Positions 1 to 6,666 of a stretch of 25,856 nt of DNA are shown here, in pieces (the first letter of the stretch is position 1; every line of letters begins with the position of its first letter). The notes beneath the pieces are model-generated. The model saw only the letters and a program-made list of their open reading frames with translations. It made no database searches and was not told where the DNA came from. Where the stretch lies: assembly GCA_030619685.1 (NCBI GenBank), contig JAUXAX010000027.1, positions 1-25,856 of the forward strand, in the 5' to 3' direction. The position numbers and the translations under genes were made by a program. Origin of the DNA: Dehalococcoidia bacterium. Its GTDB lineage: Bacteria; Chloroflexota; Dehalococcoidia; SZUA-161.

Positions 1-2
1 GG

Positions 3-500
3 GAATACGACCAGGCCAGAGAGCTCATCAACTCGTCACGGGACAACGTAGAGGAGATGAGCCGCACGCTGGCTCAGCACGGCGAGCTATTCCACGGCGG
101 CTTCGTCCACAACGCCCAAAAGGAGTACGCCGAGGCCTGCATCACCCTAGCGCTGGTATCAGGAGGGGATTTGCCCGACCCCGATGATCTCGGCATCAGC
201 TACGCTGCTTACCTCAACGGTCTCGGTGAGGCGGCAGGCGAGCTCAGGCGACATTTGCTTGACACCCTTAGGGAAGGCGGCATCACCCGCTGCGAGGGAA
301 TACTCCAGGCCATGGACGACATCTACAGCCTTTTAGTAACAATCGACTTCCACGACGCCCTGACCGGCGGCTTGAGACGAACCACTGACATGGTACGAGG
401 TGTCCTCGAGAGAACTCGGGGCGATTTCACCATGTCCCTGAGACAAAAAGAGCTTGAGCAAAGGCTGGAAGATTTCGGCGATAAGCTCAACAAGAAGTAG
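3..500 (+). CDS. Translin family protein, 5' end outside window
   Basis: The reading frame is open from base 3 and reads EYDQARELINSSRDNVEEMS before the first internal ATG at 57, so the gene begins upstream of the window and only its C-terminal ~165 residues are seen. The all-helical sequence, with an Arg/Ser-rich segment before a long helix, a GEL-(10)-EYAEACI stretch and a basic C-terminal tail ending in KK, matches the translin/TRAX family. Eukaryotic members bind single-stranded nucleic acid and form the C3PO endoribonuclease; archaeal and some bacterial homologues are less studied. No TRAX-like acidic catalytic cluster could be assigned. The family call is moderately secure; the cellular role here is unknown. 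Confidence 0.7.
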   Translation, partial: EYDQARELINSSRDNVEEMSRTLAQHGELFHGGFVHNAQKEYAEACITLALVSGGDLPDPDDLGISYAAYLNGLGEAAGELRRHLLDTLREGGITRCEGILQAMDDIYSLLVTIDFHDALTGGLRRTTDMVRGVLERTRGDFTMSLRQKELEQRLEDFGDKLNKK

Positions 501-540
501 TCTCGAAAAACGCAGTTGCATCAATCGCCATCTCCCGCCC

Positions 541-666
541 TCTGCACCCTGAATCGCCCTCCCTCTAACCCCCTCCCGCCAGGGGAGGGAGAGGTTAGGG
601 CCTGTCCTGAGCCCTTCGGCTTCTCTCCCTTCGGCTCCGCTCAGGGCAAGCTTGTCGAAGGATGAG
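541..666. repeat. GC-rich intergenic repeat with hairpins
   Basis: This gene-free stretch holds two imperfect palindromes. The first (about 556-600) pairs a CCCTCTAACCCCCTCCC-type arm with its near-complement GGGAGGGAGAGGTTAGGG. The second pairs CCTGAGC (606-612) with GCTCAGG (639-645) and contains two direct copies of CCCTTCGGCT. A final segment reads AGCTTGTCGAAGG. The composition differs from the genes on either side and looks like a dispersed intergenic element. Only one copy is present in this window. Confidence 0.5.
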
Positions 667-699
667 GGCCAAGCCCCCCTCCCAAATGCCCCGGTTTCC

Positions 700-728
700 T
701 TGACAACGCAGAGTGATTGTGCTATAAG
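700..728 (+). promoter_or_regulatory. Promoter of the first Fur-family gene
   Basis: A perfect -35 TTGACA (700-705) and a -10 TATAAG (723-728) are separated by 17 bp, 34 bp before the ATG at 762. This is a near-consensus sigma70 promoter. Confidence 0.8.
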
Positions 729-730
729 CG

Positions 731-753
731 TAATTGAAAAGCCTTTTCATTTA
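731..753. promoter_or_regulatory. Putative Fur-type operator (inverted repeat)
   Basis: The arms TAATTGAAAA (731-740) and TTTTCATTTA (744-753) are complementary at 9 of 10 positions around a GCC centre. The repeat lies immediately after the -10 box, over the expected transcription start and just before the start codon. Size and placement fit a Fur-family operator. Autoregulation by the downstream gene is inferred. Confidence 0.55.
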
Positions 754-761
754 GCAACGAG

Positions 762-1202
762 ATGACTCTTACAGGGAAGAGCATAGCAAACATCCTCAGA
801 CGGCAAGGCTACAAGCTCACCCCGCAGCGGCGCGCGGTGCTGGATGCAATTGCCCTCAGTCATGACCACCTTACACCAGCCGATATTCACGATCGGGTGC
901 GTCACGAACACCCCGGCATCGGGCTGGTAACTATATACCGCACTCTTGATATACTCGACAAGCTGGGGCTCATCTGTGAGGTGCACTCCGGCGGTAACTG
1001 CCGGAGTTATCTGCTGAGGAGGCCTCAAGAACACCACCATCACCTCATCTGCTCTGACTGTGGCACAGTGGCTGACTTTATCGATTGTGGTCTCAGTGAG
1101 CTGGAGCAGAGGCTGTCACGAGTGACCGGTTTTGAGATCGAAGGCCATCTTCTTGAGTTCGCAGGCCGCTGCCAGAACTGCCAGAAGATAGCCTCCGCAT
1201 AG
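762..1202 (+). CDS. Fur family metal-responsive regulator (first copy)
   Basis: This 146-residue protein has the Fur layout. A winged-helix DNA-binding domain covers about residues 10-85 (KLTPQRRAVLDAI, then the recognition-helix region TIYRTLDIL near 57-65). The C-terminal dimerisation and metal-binding domain carries HHHHLICSDCG (His 91-94, Cys97 and Cys100) and CQNC (Cys137, Cys140). The two CxxC pairs are the usual structural zinc site. Family members act as cytoplasmic repressors sensing Fe, Zn, Mn, Ni or peroxide; the residues seen do not decide which. The gene has its own strong promoter and an operator-like repeat at the start site, and precedes an unknown membrane protein it may control. 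It is a clear paralogue of the gene at 2966. Confidence 0.92.
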   Translation: MTLTGKSIANILRRQGYKLTPQRRAVLDAIALSHDHLTPADIHDRVRHEHPGIGLVTIYRTLDILDKLGLICEVHSGGNCRSYLLRRPQEHHHHLICSDCGTVADFIDCGLSELEQRLSRVTGFEIEGHLLEFAGRCQNCQKIASA

Positions 1203-1295
1203 GTCTCCAAGGCTCTGCTGAAGCAGCGTTTATTTGTTGGTCTTGTCATTGAGAATAGCCATCAATTGGCTACTCACTGATGCAACAGGCAACCC

Positions 1296-1922
1296 ATGAT
1301 CAAGCAGATAGCAGGTGAACTCAAGAGCCATGCTCCCTTCACTGCTCTTGGAGCGGTAACAGGGATCATTGTCATGGTCATAATAGTCTTTGGCAATTTT
1401 CTGCCCCAAATCTCTCCAGTTTCACAGGATATATTCTATGTCTTGCATCCAGCTCACGTTTTCTTGAGCGCGCTTGTCACAACGTCTTTGTATGTGAGAT
1501 ATGGGAAGCGCAACATCTGGGTAGCGGCCTTGATTGGCTACACCGGTGCCATCAGCATAGCAACGCTAAGTGACTCGATTATTCCTTATCTTGGGGAAAC
1601 CTTGCTTGATCTACCCAACAAGGGAATCCATATCGGTTTTATCGAAGAACCGCTGCTAACAAATCCTGCAGCATTCTTGGGCCTCGCAATTGGCTACTGG
1701 AGACCCATAACCAGATTCCCGCACGCGGGACATGTTTTGTTGAGTACATGGGCATCATTATTCCACATCATCATGGCCTTAGGCCAAACACTAAGTTGGA
1801 TTCAAGTTGTTGCTATCCTGTTGTTCTTGTTCCTTGCAGTTTGGATTCCCTGTTGTGTGAGCGACATAGTGTACCCCGTTCTATTCACAAGAGGAAGAGC
1901 CCCGATGTTGAAGGAGGCCTGA
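1296..1922 (+). CDS. Unrecognised polytopic membrane protein downstream of fur
   Basis: I do not recognise this 208-residue protein. It has about five hydrophobic segments (near residues 17-37, 48-66, 75-90, 120-135 and 148-190). Between or inside them are LHPAH, SDSIIP, a GIHIGF-EEP stretch and FPHAGH followed by LFHII. His and Asp residues placed in or beside membrane helices are common in metal or proton transporters, but no named family could be assigned. It starts 93 bp after a Fur-family gene on the same strand with no obvious promoter between, so co-transcription and a role in metal handling are plausible inferences. There is only a weak ribosome binding site before the ATG. A small hairpin (TAGCCA/TGGCTA, 1256-1272) sits in the gap. 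Confidence 0.7.
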   Translation: MIKQIAGELKSHAPFTALGAVTGIIVMVIIVFGNFLPQISPVSQDIFYVLHPAHVFLSALVTTSLYVRYGKRNIWVAALIGYTGAISIATLSDSIIPYLGETLLDLPNKGIHIGFIEEPLLTNPAAFLGLAIGYWRPITRFPHAGHVLLSTWASLFHIIMALGQTLSWIQVVAILLFLFLAVWIPCCVSDIVYPVLFTRGRAPMLKEA

Positions 1923-1957
1923 CCTGCATAATGGCGAACGCGCGCCGCACGAGAGCT

Positions 1958-2770
1958 TTATTCAGGGCTCTCAATCACTGGAGCTTCCTCTGCGTCACCA
2001 GAAACTCGCTCTTCCTGCTCCGTGCCCCAGTGGGTCTTCTTGGCCACAAGCCAAATAGCGGCAGCGGTAAACACAAGGATTGCTATAAGCTGACCTTCCT
2101 GCAGAGGCCCCAGGAATTGCTCTGTATCTCCACGCCAGAACCTCACTGTGAAGGTCAAAGCGGAGTACAGGGCCAGGTACACCGCGAGAAGAGAACCGCT
2201 CGGCCTGAGGCGACCCCGGAACACCCAGAAGAGAAGGGCAAAAATGACCAGGTCACCCAGTAGTTCGTAAAGCTGGGTAGGATGAATTGCTTCGCCGCTG
2301 ACACGGGGATAAATAAAACCCCAGGGCAAAGACGTTGCTGTTCCATAGCAGCAGCCATTTAGGATGCACCCCACCCTGCCTATGGCCTGCGCCAGGATAA
2401 TGCCTGGAGCGCCGAGGTCGGCCAGCGGCGCGAAGGACGCTCGCCGCAGCCTGGAGTAAATCCATGCCCCCAACAGCCCCCCCAGTATAGCCCCGTAGAT
2501 TGTGAGCCCCTCGAACCCTAGGATATCACCGGGATTATGGAAGTAGTGGTCATACTTATCAATAACGTGGATAAGCCTGGAGACGATGATCCCCATGGGT
2601 ATGGCCCAGAGGGCGGCACCCATGACATCCTCGGTTTTGACTCCCACCTTCTTGAGGAAGTACCAGACCCACAGCACCAGAGTCACAACAGCTAAAGCAA
2701 CCATTATCCCATACCAATGTACGGTAATGGGACCGATGCTGAACGCAACCGGGTCAATTCCGATCTCGAT
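1958..2770 (-). CDS. lgt: Prolipoprotein diacylglyceryl transferase, unusual start
   Basis: Lgt moves diacylglycerol from phosphatidylglycerol to the lipobox Cys of prolipoproteins in the cytoplasmic membrane. The signature GRVGCILNGCCYG and the downstream YPR-(6)-HPTQLYE segment are present, with about seven membrane helices and a charged C-terminal tail. The first ATG is at 2704, which would remove the conserved IGPITVHWYG segment that begins these proteins. The frame stays open upstream and reads KIEIGIDPVAFSIGPITVHWYG, but contains no ATG, GTG or TTG. The entry is extended to an ATC at 2770 that follows AAGGGGG. The true start is therefore a rare codon (ATC or ATT), or an ATG has been lost by mutation or sequence error. 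A matching promoter lies at 2855-2884. Confidence 0.85.
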   Translation of the reverse strand: MEIGIDPVAFSIGPITVHWYGIMVALAVVTLVLWVWYFLKKVGVKTEDVMGAALWAIPMGIIVSRLIHVIDKYDHYFHNPGDILGFEGLTIYGAILGGLLGAWIYSRLRRASFAPLADLGAPGIILAQAIGRVGCILNGCCYGTATSLPWGFIYPRVSGEAIHPTQLYELLGDLVIFALLFWVFRGRLRPSGSLLAVYLALYSALTFTVRFWRGDTEQFLGPLQEGQLIAILVFTAAAIWLVAKKTHWGTEQEERVSGDAEEAPVIESPE

Positions 2771-2854
2771 CTTGCCCCCTTGAAACTCGAAGCTACTGGC
2801 AAAAAAAGACGACCTGAGATATCTCGATGCTCAGGACATCAGACCTATTAATTT

Positions 2855-2884
2855 ATTATAGGTTATACCTACTCTCTCTGACAA
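2855..2884 (-). promoter_or_regulatory. Promoter of lgt
   Basis: Read on the minus strand, TTGTCA (2884-2879) and a perfect TATAAT (2860-2855) are 18 bp apart. The short palindrome TAGGT-TAT-ACCTA (2859-2871) overlaps the spacer and could be an operator or chance. The expected start leaves a leader of roughly 75 nt before the proposed lgt start at 2770. Confidence 0.65.
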
Positions 2885-2906
2885 CCCACCCCGTAGGGGC
2901 GCTCAG

Positions 2907-2935
2907 TTGCAATAAACATTCAACCATGATATATC
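2907..2935 (+). promoter_or_regulatory. Promoter of the second Fur-family gene with TTGCAATAA half-site
   Basis: TTGCAA (2907-2912) and TATATC (2930-2935) are 17 bp apart, 30 bp before the ATG at 2966. The -35 lies inside TTGCAATAA, which equals nine of the ten bases of one arm of the palindrome at 4276-4297. Cross-regulation or autoregulation by this Fur protein is inferred. Confidence 0.45.
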
Positions 2936-2965
2936 TAATATGGAAGCAAAATTGCGACATAGGAC

Positions 2966-3388
2966 ATGAAAGAGCAGAAAAGCCTACAAGAGATTCTGCG
3001 AGAAAAAGGCTACCGCCTTACTCCCCAGCGTATGATGGTGCTGGCAGCCATCGAAGCCAGCCATGATCACATCAGTGCCGAAGAAATCCACGCAAAGGCC
3101 CGTCTCCAGTATCCCTACATTAATATCTCTACTGTTTATCGGACCTTGGAACTCTTGAAGGAAAATGGTTTGGTGACTGAGACGGATTTGGGTGGCGGGC
3201 GCTTCCTCTATCATCCAGAAGAGAAAGCACATCATCACCACTTGGTGTGCCGCAAATGCGGCAAGGTCAGCGACATCGATAGCAACGTCCTTGACAAGCT
3301 CAGAGACCAACTAAAGGCCCAGTACGGCTTCGACGCTGAACTCGACCACATTGCCATCTTTGGAACCTGCAAGAGCTGCGAAGGCTGA
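2966..3388 (+). CDS. Fur family metal-responsive regulator (second copy; Nur or Zur candidate)
   Basis: This 140-residue Fur-family repressor has a winged helix at about residues 8-82 (RLTPQRMMVL, STVYRTLELL). Its C-terminal domain has HHHHLVCRKCG (His 89-92, Cys95, Cys98) and CKSC (Cys135, Cys138), giving the two structural CxxC pairs. It is clearly paralogous to the 762 gene but has an acidic N-terminus and different spacing. It converges on a nickel/cobalt-type transporter gene whose promoter carries a perfect TTGCAA-containing palindrome. Nickel-responsive Nur proteins of Streptomyces recognise TTGCAA half-sites, so a Nur-like role is a reasonable hypothesis. Zinc sensing (Zur) is the main alternative. 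Confidence 0.92.
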   Translation: MKEQKSLQEILREKGYRLTPQRMMVLAAIEASHDHISAEEIHAKARLQYPYINISTVYRTLELLKENGLVTETDLGGGRFLYHPEEKAHHHHLVCRKCGKVSDIDSNVLDKLRDQLKAQYGFDAELDHIAIFGTCKSCEG

Positions 3389-3508
3389 TTTCTCCGATTT
3401 GCATCAGGAAAGCACTCACTGCTGGTAGTAGGGTCGATACCTGCAGTCGGCTGATCTGCAACTACAAAGCATGGTCTGTGGACGCGCTGAGCGAAGCGGT
3501 TCAAGACG

Positions 3509-4219
3509 CTATAGTCCCATGAACTTTATAGCACTCCCGCAAAGAAGAATTGTCAAGCCAGCCAGGGCATGTGCGTATCTCTCAGGTCTGGGAAGCGATA
3601 GCTTTGACAAGCCATAGTATGAAGCTAGAACCACACTCAGCATAGTCGCAATGGTCACCAAGCCAAAGATAGATGCCACCAGCGCCACACTCATCATATT
3701 GCTCTTGGCTGCTGGATACATCAGGATAGGAATCAACGGCTCGCAAGGGCCAAACAAGAATATTGTGAAGAGAATCCAAGGGGTCAAGCTGACAGAGTTT
3801 GCAGTGTGAACATGAGTATGCCCTGCGATGTGCCCGTGCAGATGTAAATGGGCGCTTTCGCCTTCATGCAGGTGTGGATGCTCATGGGGTCTTTTGCGAA
3901 TTGCCCGATGTATCCCCCAAATGAAGTATGTAAATCCAAATGCAAGAAGCAGCCAGGCAGCTAGTTCGCCTCGAAATGATTCAAACGCCTCCAATCTAAA
4001 AACGGCAATGCCTAGAGCAACACCTATGAACCCCAAAACAACCGAACTCAATATGTGGGCAAGTCCACATAGAAGTGTAATCACAGCCGTCTTAACACCA
4101 CTCCATTGCCTCGCTTTGGCAAGCACAATAAACGGCAAGTAGTGGTCAGGGCCCAGAAGAGTATGAGCAAATGCTATGGCTGCAGCTGTTCCCGCCAAAG
4201 CAGCCGTTTCACCCGACAT
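3509..4219 (-). CDS. UreH/NiCoT-like metal transporter with His-rich loop
   Basis: This 236-residue protein has about six membrane helices. Helix I carries HTLLGPDHYLPF (His19, Asp25, His26), similar to the HX4DH nickel-binding motif of NiCoT permeases. A cytoplasmic or periplasmic loop at about residues 112-138 is packed with His in HxH repeats, as in RcnA and NiCoT-type proteins. The later GPCEPLIPILMYPA segment (157-170) is typical of the UreH/TauE-like branch. These proteins move Ni or Co for urease, hydrogenase and related enzymes, as importers or exporters; direction is not readable from sequence. The perfect palindrome over its promoter makes metal-controlled expression likely. Confidence 0.75.
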   Translation of the reverse strand: MSGETAALAGTAAAIAFAHTLLGPDHYLPFIVLAKARQWSGVKTAVITLLCGLAHILSSVVLGFIGVALGIAVFRLEAFESFRGELAAWLLLAFGFTYFIWGIHRAIRKRPHEHPHLHEGESAHLHLHGHIAGHTHVHTANSVSLTPWILFTIFLFGPCEPLIPILMYPAAKSNMMSVALVASIFGLVTIATMLSVVLASYYGLSKLSLPRPERYAHALAGLTILLCGSAIKFMGL

Positions 4220-4256
4220 GCTATTCTTCCTTCTCGATGCTTCGCTTGCTGCTGAT

Positions 4257-4284
4257 GTTATACTGCAAACAAGAGTTATTGCAA
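4257..4284 (-). promoter_or_regulatory. Promoter of the metal transporter
   Basis: On the minus strand TTGCAA (4284-4279) and TATAAC (4262-4257) are 16 bp apart, about 40 bp before the ATG at 4219. The -35 hexamer lies inside the palindrome at 4276-4297, so a bound repressor would block RNA polymerase. Confidence 0.6.
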
Positions 4285-4297
4285 TCTATTGCAATAA
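4276..4297. promoter_or_regulatory. Nur-like operator: perfect 10-2-10 palindrome
   Basis: TTATTGCAAT (4276-4285), a CT centre, and ATTGCAATAA (4288-4297) form a perfect inverted repeat. It contains two TTGCAA cores 4 bp apart. The Streptomyces Nur box is described as two TTGCAA-type half-sites with a 5-bp gap, so this is close but not identical. It overlaps the transporter -35 box. Confidence 0.7.
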
Positions 4298-4470
4298 GCC
4301 CCTGCCAAAATAACACAAATGTAGGGGCATGTCAATCTCCTCGACCATCTATGAGGTCATTTGAGAAGTGAGCTTCTTGCGGGGTATTCAGCGGTCAAGG
4401 ATGGTGCGACATGGCATTCACTTTGTTGCCAGCGTCAGCAACCAAGAAATCCGGGGGTTGTCGAAATCCG

Positions 4471-5610
4471 TCAGGCACTCTCTCTGTTAATAAGCTTCCC
4501 TATCACATCTTCCAGTGCGCCCAGATCGATCTCACGTAGCGCAGCCCGCTCCATCATCCAGTCGGGCATGGACTCCGGGGGCGGCTTCACCTCGTCGGCT
4601 GGCCTGGGTGCCAAACTGAGCGCGTCGTCCCCACAGGCCGTGATGCACAACCCACAGCCGAAGCAGCGCCGTTCATCCACCTGGCAGACGCCGTTCACCA
4701 CAGACAGCGCCCCGAACTGGCAGCGGTCGAGGCAGAGCTCACAGCCCGTGCACAGGTCCTCGTCCACGCTTGATCGAAAAGCTGAAGGGGCCACGGCGCT
4801 CATGAGTCCGTACTCGGCCACACCACGCAGGATAGCGCAGCTGCAGGTACAGCAGTTGCAGACGTAGAACACCTCCCGTTGGTTGTTGCCAACGGTGTGG
4901 ACCAGACCGGCCTCTTCGGCGCGGCGCAGCACGCCCAGCGCCTCCTCCTTCGTCAGCGCCCGGATGACCTCCCTTTCGTCGAAGGTGCCCGGCCGCCGGC
5001 TGAAGATCATACAAACGTCCACCGGGTGTTCACACGCCTCGCCTATCAGCTTCTTCTGCTTCCGGCAGATGCAATCCATCACGCCCCACGACTGGGCTTG
5101 TCCCAGAAGCTCTGAAGCACGCTCATAGGGCATGACTTCGATATCTACAGGCACGTTCTGCTCAACCGGGATGACCCGTTGAATGGGCGGCCTCAAGTCC
5201 AGCACTTCATGGAACGCTTCCTTGTAGTAGGCCTCGAAAAGCCGGGCGAACTCCTCATCCATGTGAGCGAGCTGCAGCTCGTAGATGCCGACCACGAAGG
5301 GCATCAGCCCGTAGGTCACCCTCCCCTGGCCGCGTTTGGCCCGTATCAGCCCTCGCTCTGCCATCCCATCTAAGGCAGCCTCCAGCGCTTGCGTATCATC
5401 GCCTGTGCGCTGGGCAATCTGCTCTGCCGACTCAGGGGTCACTTTCAACTGGAGGGCCAGGGCAGCCTCCTCCGGCGTGAACAGCTTGGCCAGTATTTTC
5501 AGTTCCACCCCGCTCTCAGTGGCCGGGAAGGCATTGGGGATAGTATCCAGACGGCGGGCCAGTCGCTTGTAGACAATATCGTCCTGTTTCCCTTTTGAGT
5601 GTTCGTCCAT
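4471..5610 (-). CDS. Winged-helix / 4Fe-4S dicluster protein
   Basis: This 379-residue cytoplasmic protein starts at ATG 5610; a TTG directly before it at 5613 is an alternative. Residues ~45-105 look like a helix-turn-helix or winged helix (TPESAEQIAQRTGDDTQALE, then a KRGQGR wing). Residues 180-201 contain CIC-(10)-C-(6)-C and residues 251-258 contain CNCCTCSC, a possible extra metal site. Two consecutive ferredoxin clusters follow, CTGCELCLDRC (287-297) and CFGCGLCITAC (316-326), each CxxCxxCxxxC. The combination suggests electron transfer or redox-sensing control. Similar proteins are common in Dehalococcoidia and sulfate reducers, but no specific reaction is known to me. It is monocistronic here, with no convincing promoter. 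Confidence 0.75.
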   Translation of the reverse strand: MDEHSKGKQDDIVYKRLARRLDTIPNAFPATESGVELKILAKLFTPEEAALALQLKVTPESAEQIAQRTGDDTQALEAALDGMAERGLIRAKRGQGRVTYGLMPFVVGIYELQLAHMDEEFARLFEAYYKEAFHEVLDLRPPIQRVIPVEQNVPVDIEVMPYERASELLGQAQSWGVMDCICRKQKKLIGEACEHPVDVCMIFSRRPGTFDEREVIRALTKEEALGVLRRAEEAGLVHTVGNNQREVFYVCNCCTCSCAILRGVAEYGLMSAVAPSAFRSSVDEDLCTGCELCLDRCQFGALSVVNGVCQVDERRCFGCGLCITACGDDALSLAPRPADEVKPPPESMPDWMMERAALREIDLGALEDVIGKLINRESA

Positions 5611-5863
5611 CAATCCGTACCTCTCCCGATTTCCATTCCAGTTAAGGCGATTGGGGGGGCTCTATGGCAAATGGTGCAGAACCCTGCCACTGTTGTCAAC
5701 TGGCCCGTCAAAACCTGGGCCAACGAGCAACCCTGCCCGTTCAAAAAAGGGCCTAAGGCTGACCCATGAGATCAAAGGACTCCTCTTTGTTCACCAGGTG
5801 GCGCACTGGCTTCTCGTGACATCCTCCGTGCAAGTGGGCCATTCGCTGCCCTTGCCGATAAGG

Positions 5864-6157
5864 CTAGGGCATCCTCTCCACCGCCCCCACAAACTCTTCT
5901 CTCGTGAACGCCTTGAGCGTCGTGGTCCTCACGTTGCCAACGGCGCCCAGACCCAAAAGGAATTTCATGGCAACTTCATCGCTGGGAACCTCACCGATAA
6001 CCACATAGTCGTATTCTCCCATCACTGCGTAGAAGCTTACCATCTTGCCTCCCATCGCTTCGAGACTCTGCGTGGCCAGGTCAATCCTCTTGGGCGCGTT
6101 CTTGATGTCCTTGATCCCTTGTTCAGTTAGCTTCATCAACAGAATGTAAGTCTGCAT
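5864..6157 (-). CDS. GYD domain protein
   Basis: This 97-residue protein has a ferredoxin-like fold of the GYD family: MQTYILLMKLTEQG at the start, GGKMVSFYAVMGEYDYVVIGE in the middle (family motif near residues 47-52), then a helix and a final strand. GYD proteins are small, probably oligomeric, and of unknown function. ATG 6157 is chosen over the TTG at 6163 because GGGAGGG sits 7 nt before it. Upstream are a structured leader and, at 6451-6479, a near-consensus promoter, so the transcript probably has a leader of almost 290 nt. Confidence 0.8.
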   Translation of the reverse strand: MQTYILLMKLTEQGIKDIKNAPKRIDLATQSLEAMGGKMVSFYAVMGEYDYVVIGEVPSDEVAMKFLLGLGAVGNVRTTTLKAFTREEFVGAVERMP

Positions 6158-6339
6158 AGACAAACCCTCCCTTCCTGAGATAGAGCCAGTGCGCCACCGC
6201 TGCCAAGAATATGCAGAGTTTTGTCAAGTTGAGCACAGCTGAATACAAGCCAGGTCCAATCTAGCTCTGGCGAAAGGCTACCTAGCGCCTGTCAATTCAC
6301 TTGCCAATGCCTGCAACAGTGAACATCCCTCCCGGCCGA

Positions 6340-6381
6340 TCAGGACAGGTCAAAGACCCACGACGAAGGTCCCTGTCCTGA
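6340..6381 (-). ncRNA. Candidate structured leader hairpin or small RNA
   Basis: TCAGGACAGG (6340-6349) and CCTGTCCTGA (6372-6381) are perfectly complementary. Inside them GACC and GGTC can add four more pairs around a TTCGTCGT-type loop, giving a ~14-bp stem with one asymmetric bulge. It lies ~65 nt downstream of the minus-strand promoter at 6451-6479 and ~180 nt before the GYD gene. It may be a 5'-leader regulatory element or part of a small RNA. The 6164-6666 gap otherwise holds only that promoter and one dispersed repeat copy. Confidence 0.4.
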
Positions 6382-6450
6382 GGGAACAATCTGGAATACG
6401 TCGAACTGGGGTGGTGGCAGGAGCATCCTGAAAGACGCTGCCGCGAAGCC

Positions 6451-6479
6451 CTTATATCACTGTCGTCAACCTTTGTCAA
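6451..6479 (-). promoter_or_regulatory. Strong promoter facing the GYD gene
   Basis: On the minus strand, TTGACA (6479-6474), a 17-bp spacer and TATAAG (6456-6451) give a near-consensus promoter with the same hexamers as the promoter at 700-728. The nearest downstream gene is 300 bp away, so it makes either a long leader or a separate RNA. Confidence 0.65.
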
Positions 6480-6610
6480 CGTCTTATCCCACCCCTAATC
6501 CCTGGATTTGGTGGGGGCGTTCACAGGCTTCGGTACAACACTTCGGCTTATTCCCGTCCAGCAGGTGAAGATGAAGGGGGGGTTGGTCTCGGGGATCAAA
6601 AAACCGCTCG

Positions 6611-6650
6611 GATGGCCATCCTGGCAACGCAGAGGGGATTTCGGGGAGGC
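6611..6650 (+). repeat. Dispersed ~40-bp repeat, copy A
   Basis: GGCCATCCTGGCAACGCAGA, then GGGGAT and GGGGAGG. It shares the TGGCAA-CAGAGGGG core with copies at 7141 and 8809. It lies just after the 3' end of the DUF454 gene. Confidence 0.5.
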
Positions 6651-6666
6651 GTTGCGGATTGATCAG

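Noticed and set aside
4361..4867. 168-residue plus-strand frame
   Set aside because: It lies mostly antisense to the 4Fe-4S protein gene, with low-complexity Ser/Gln/Arg content and no family resemblance.
5676..5700. Possible promoter (TTGACA on minus strand) for the 4Fe-4S gene
   Set aside because: No acceptable -10 at 16-19 bp, and the sigma54-like GG/GC pair has the wrong spacing.
5651..6130. 159-residue plus-strand frame
   Set aside because: It is antisense to the GYD gene and its leader side, without recognisable sequence.
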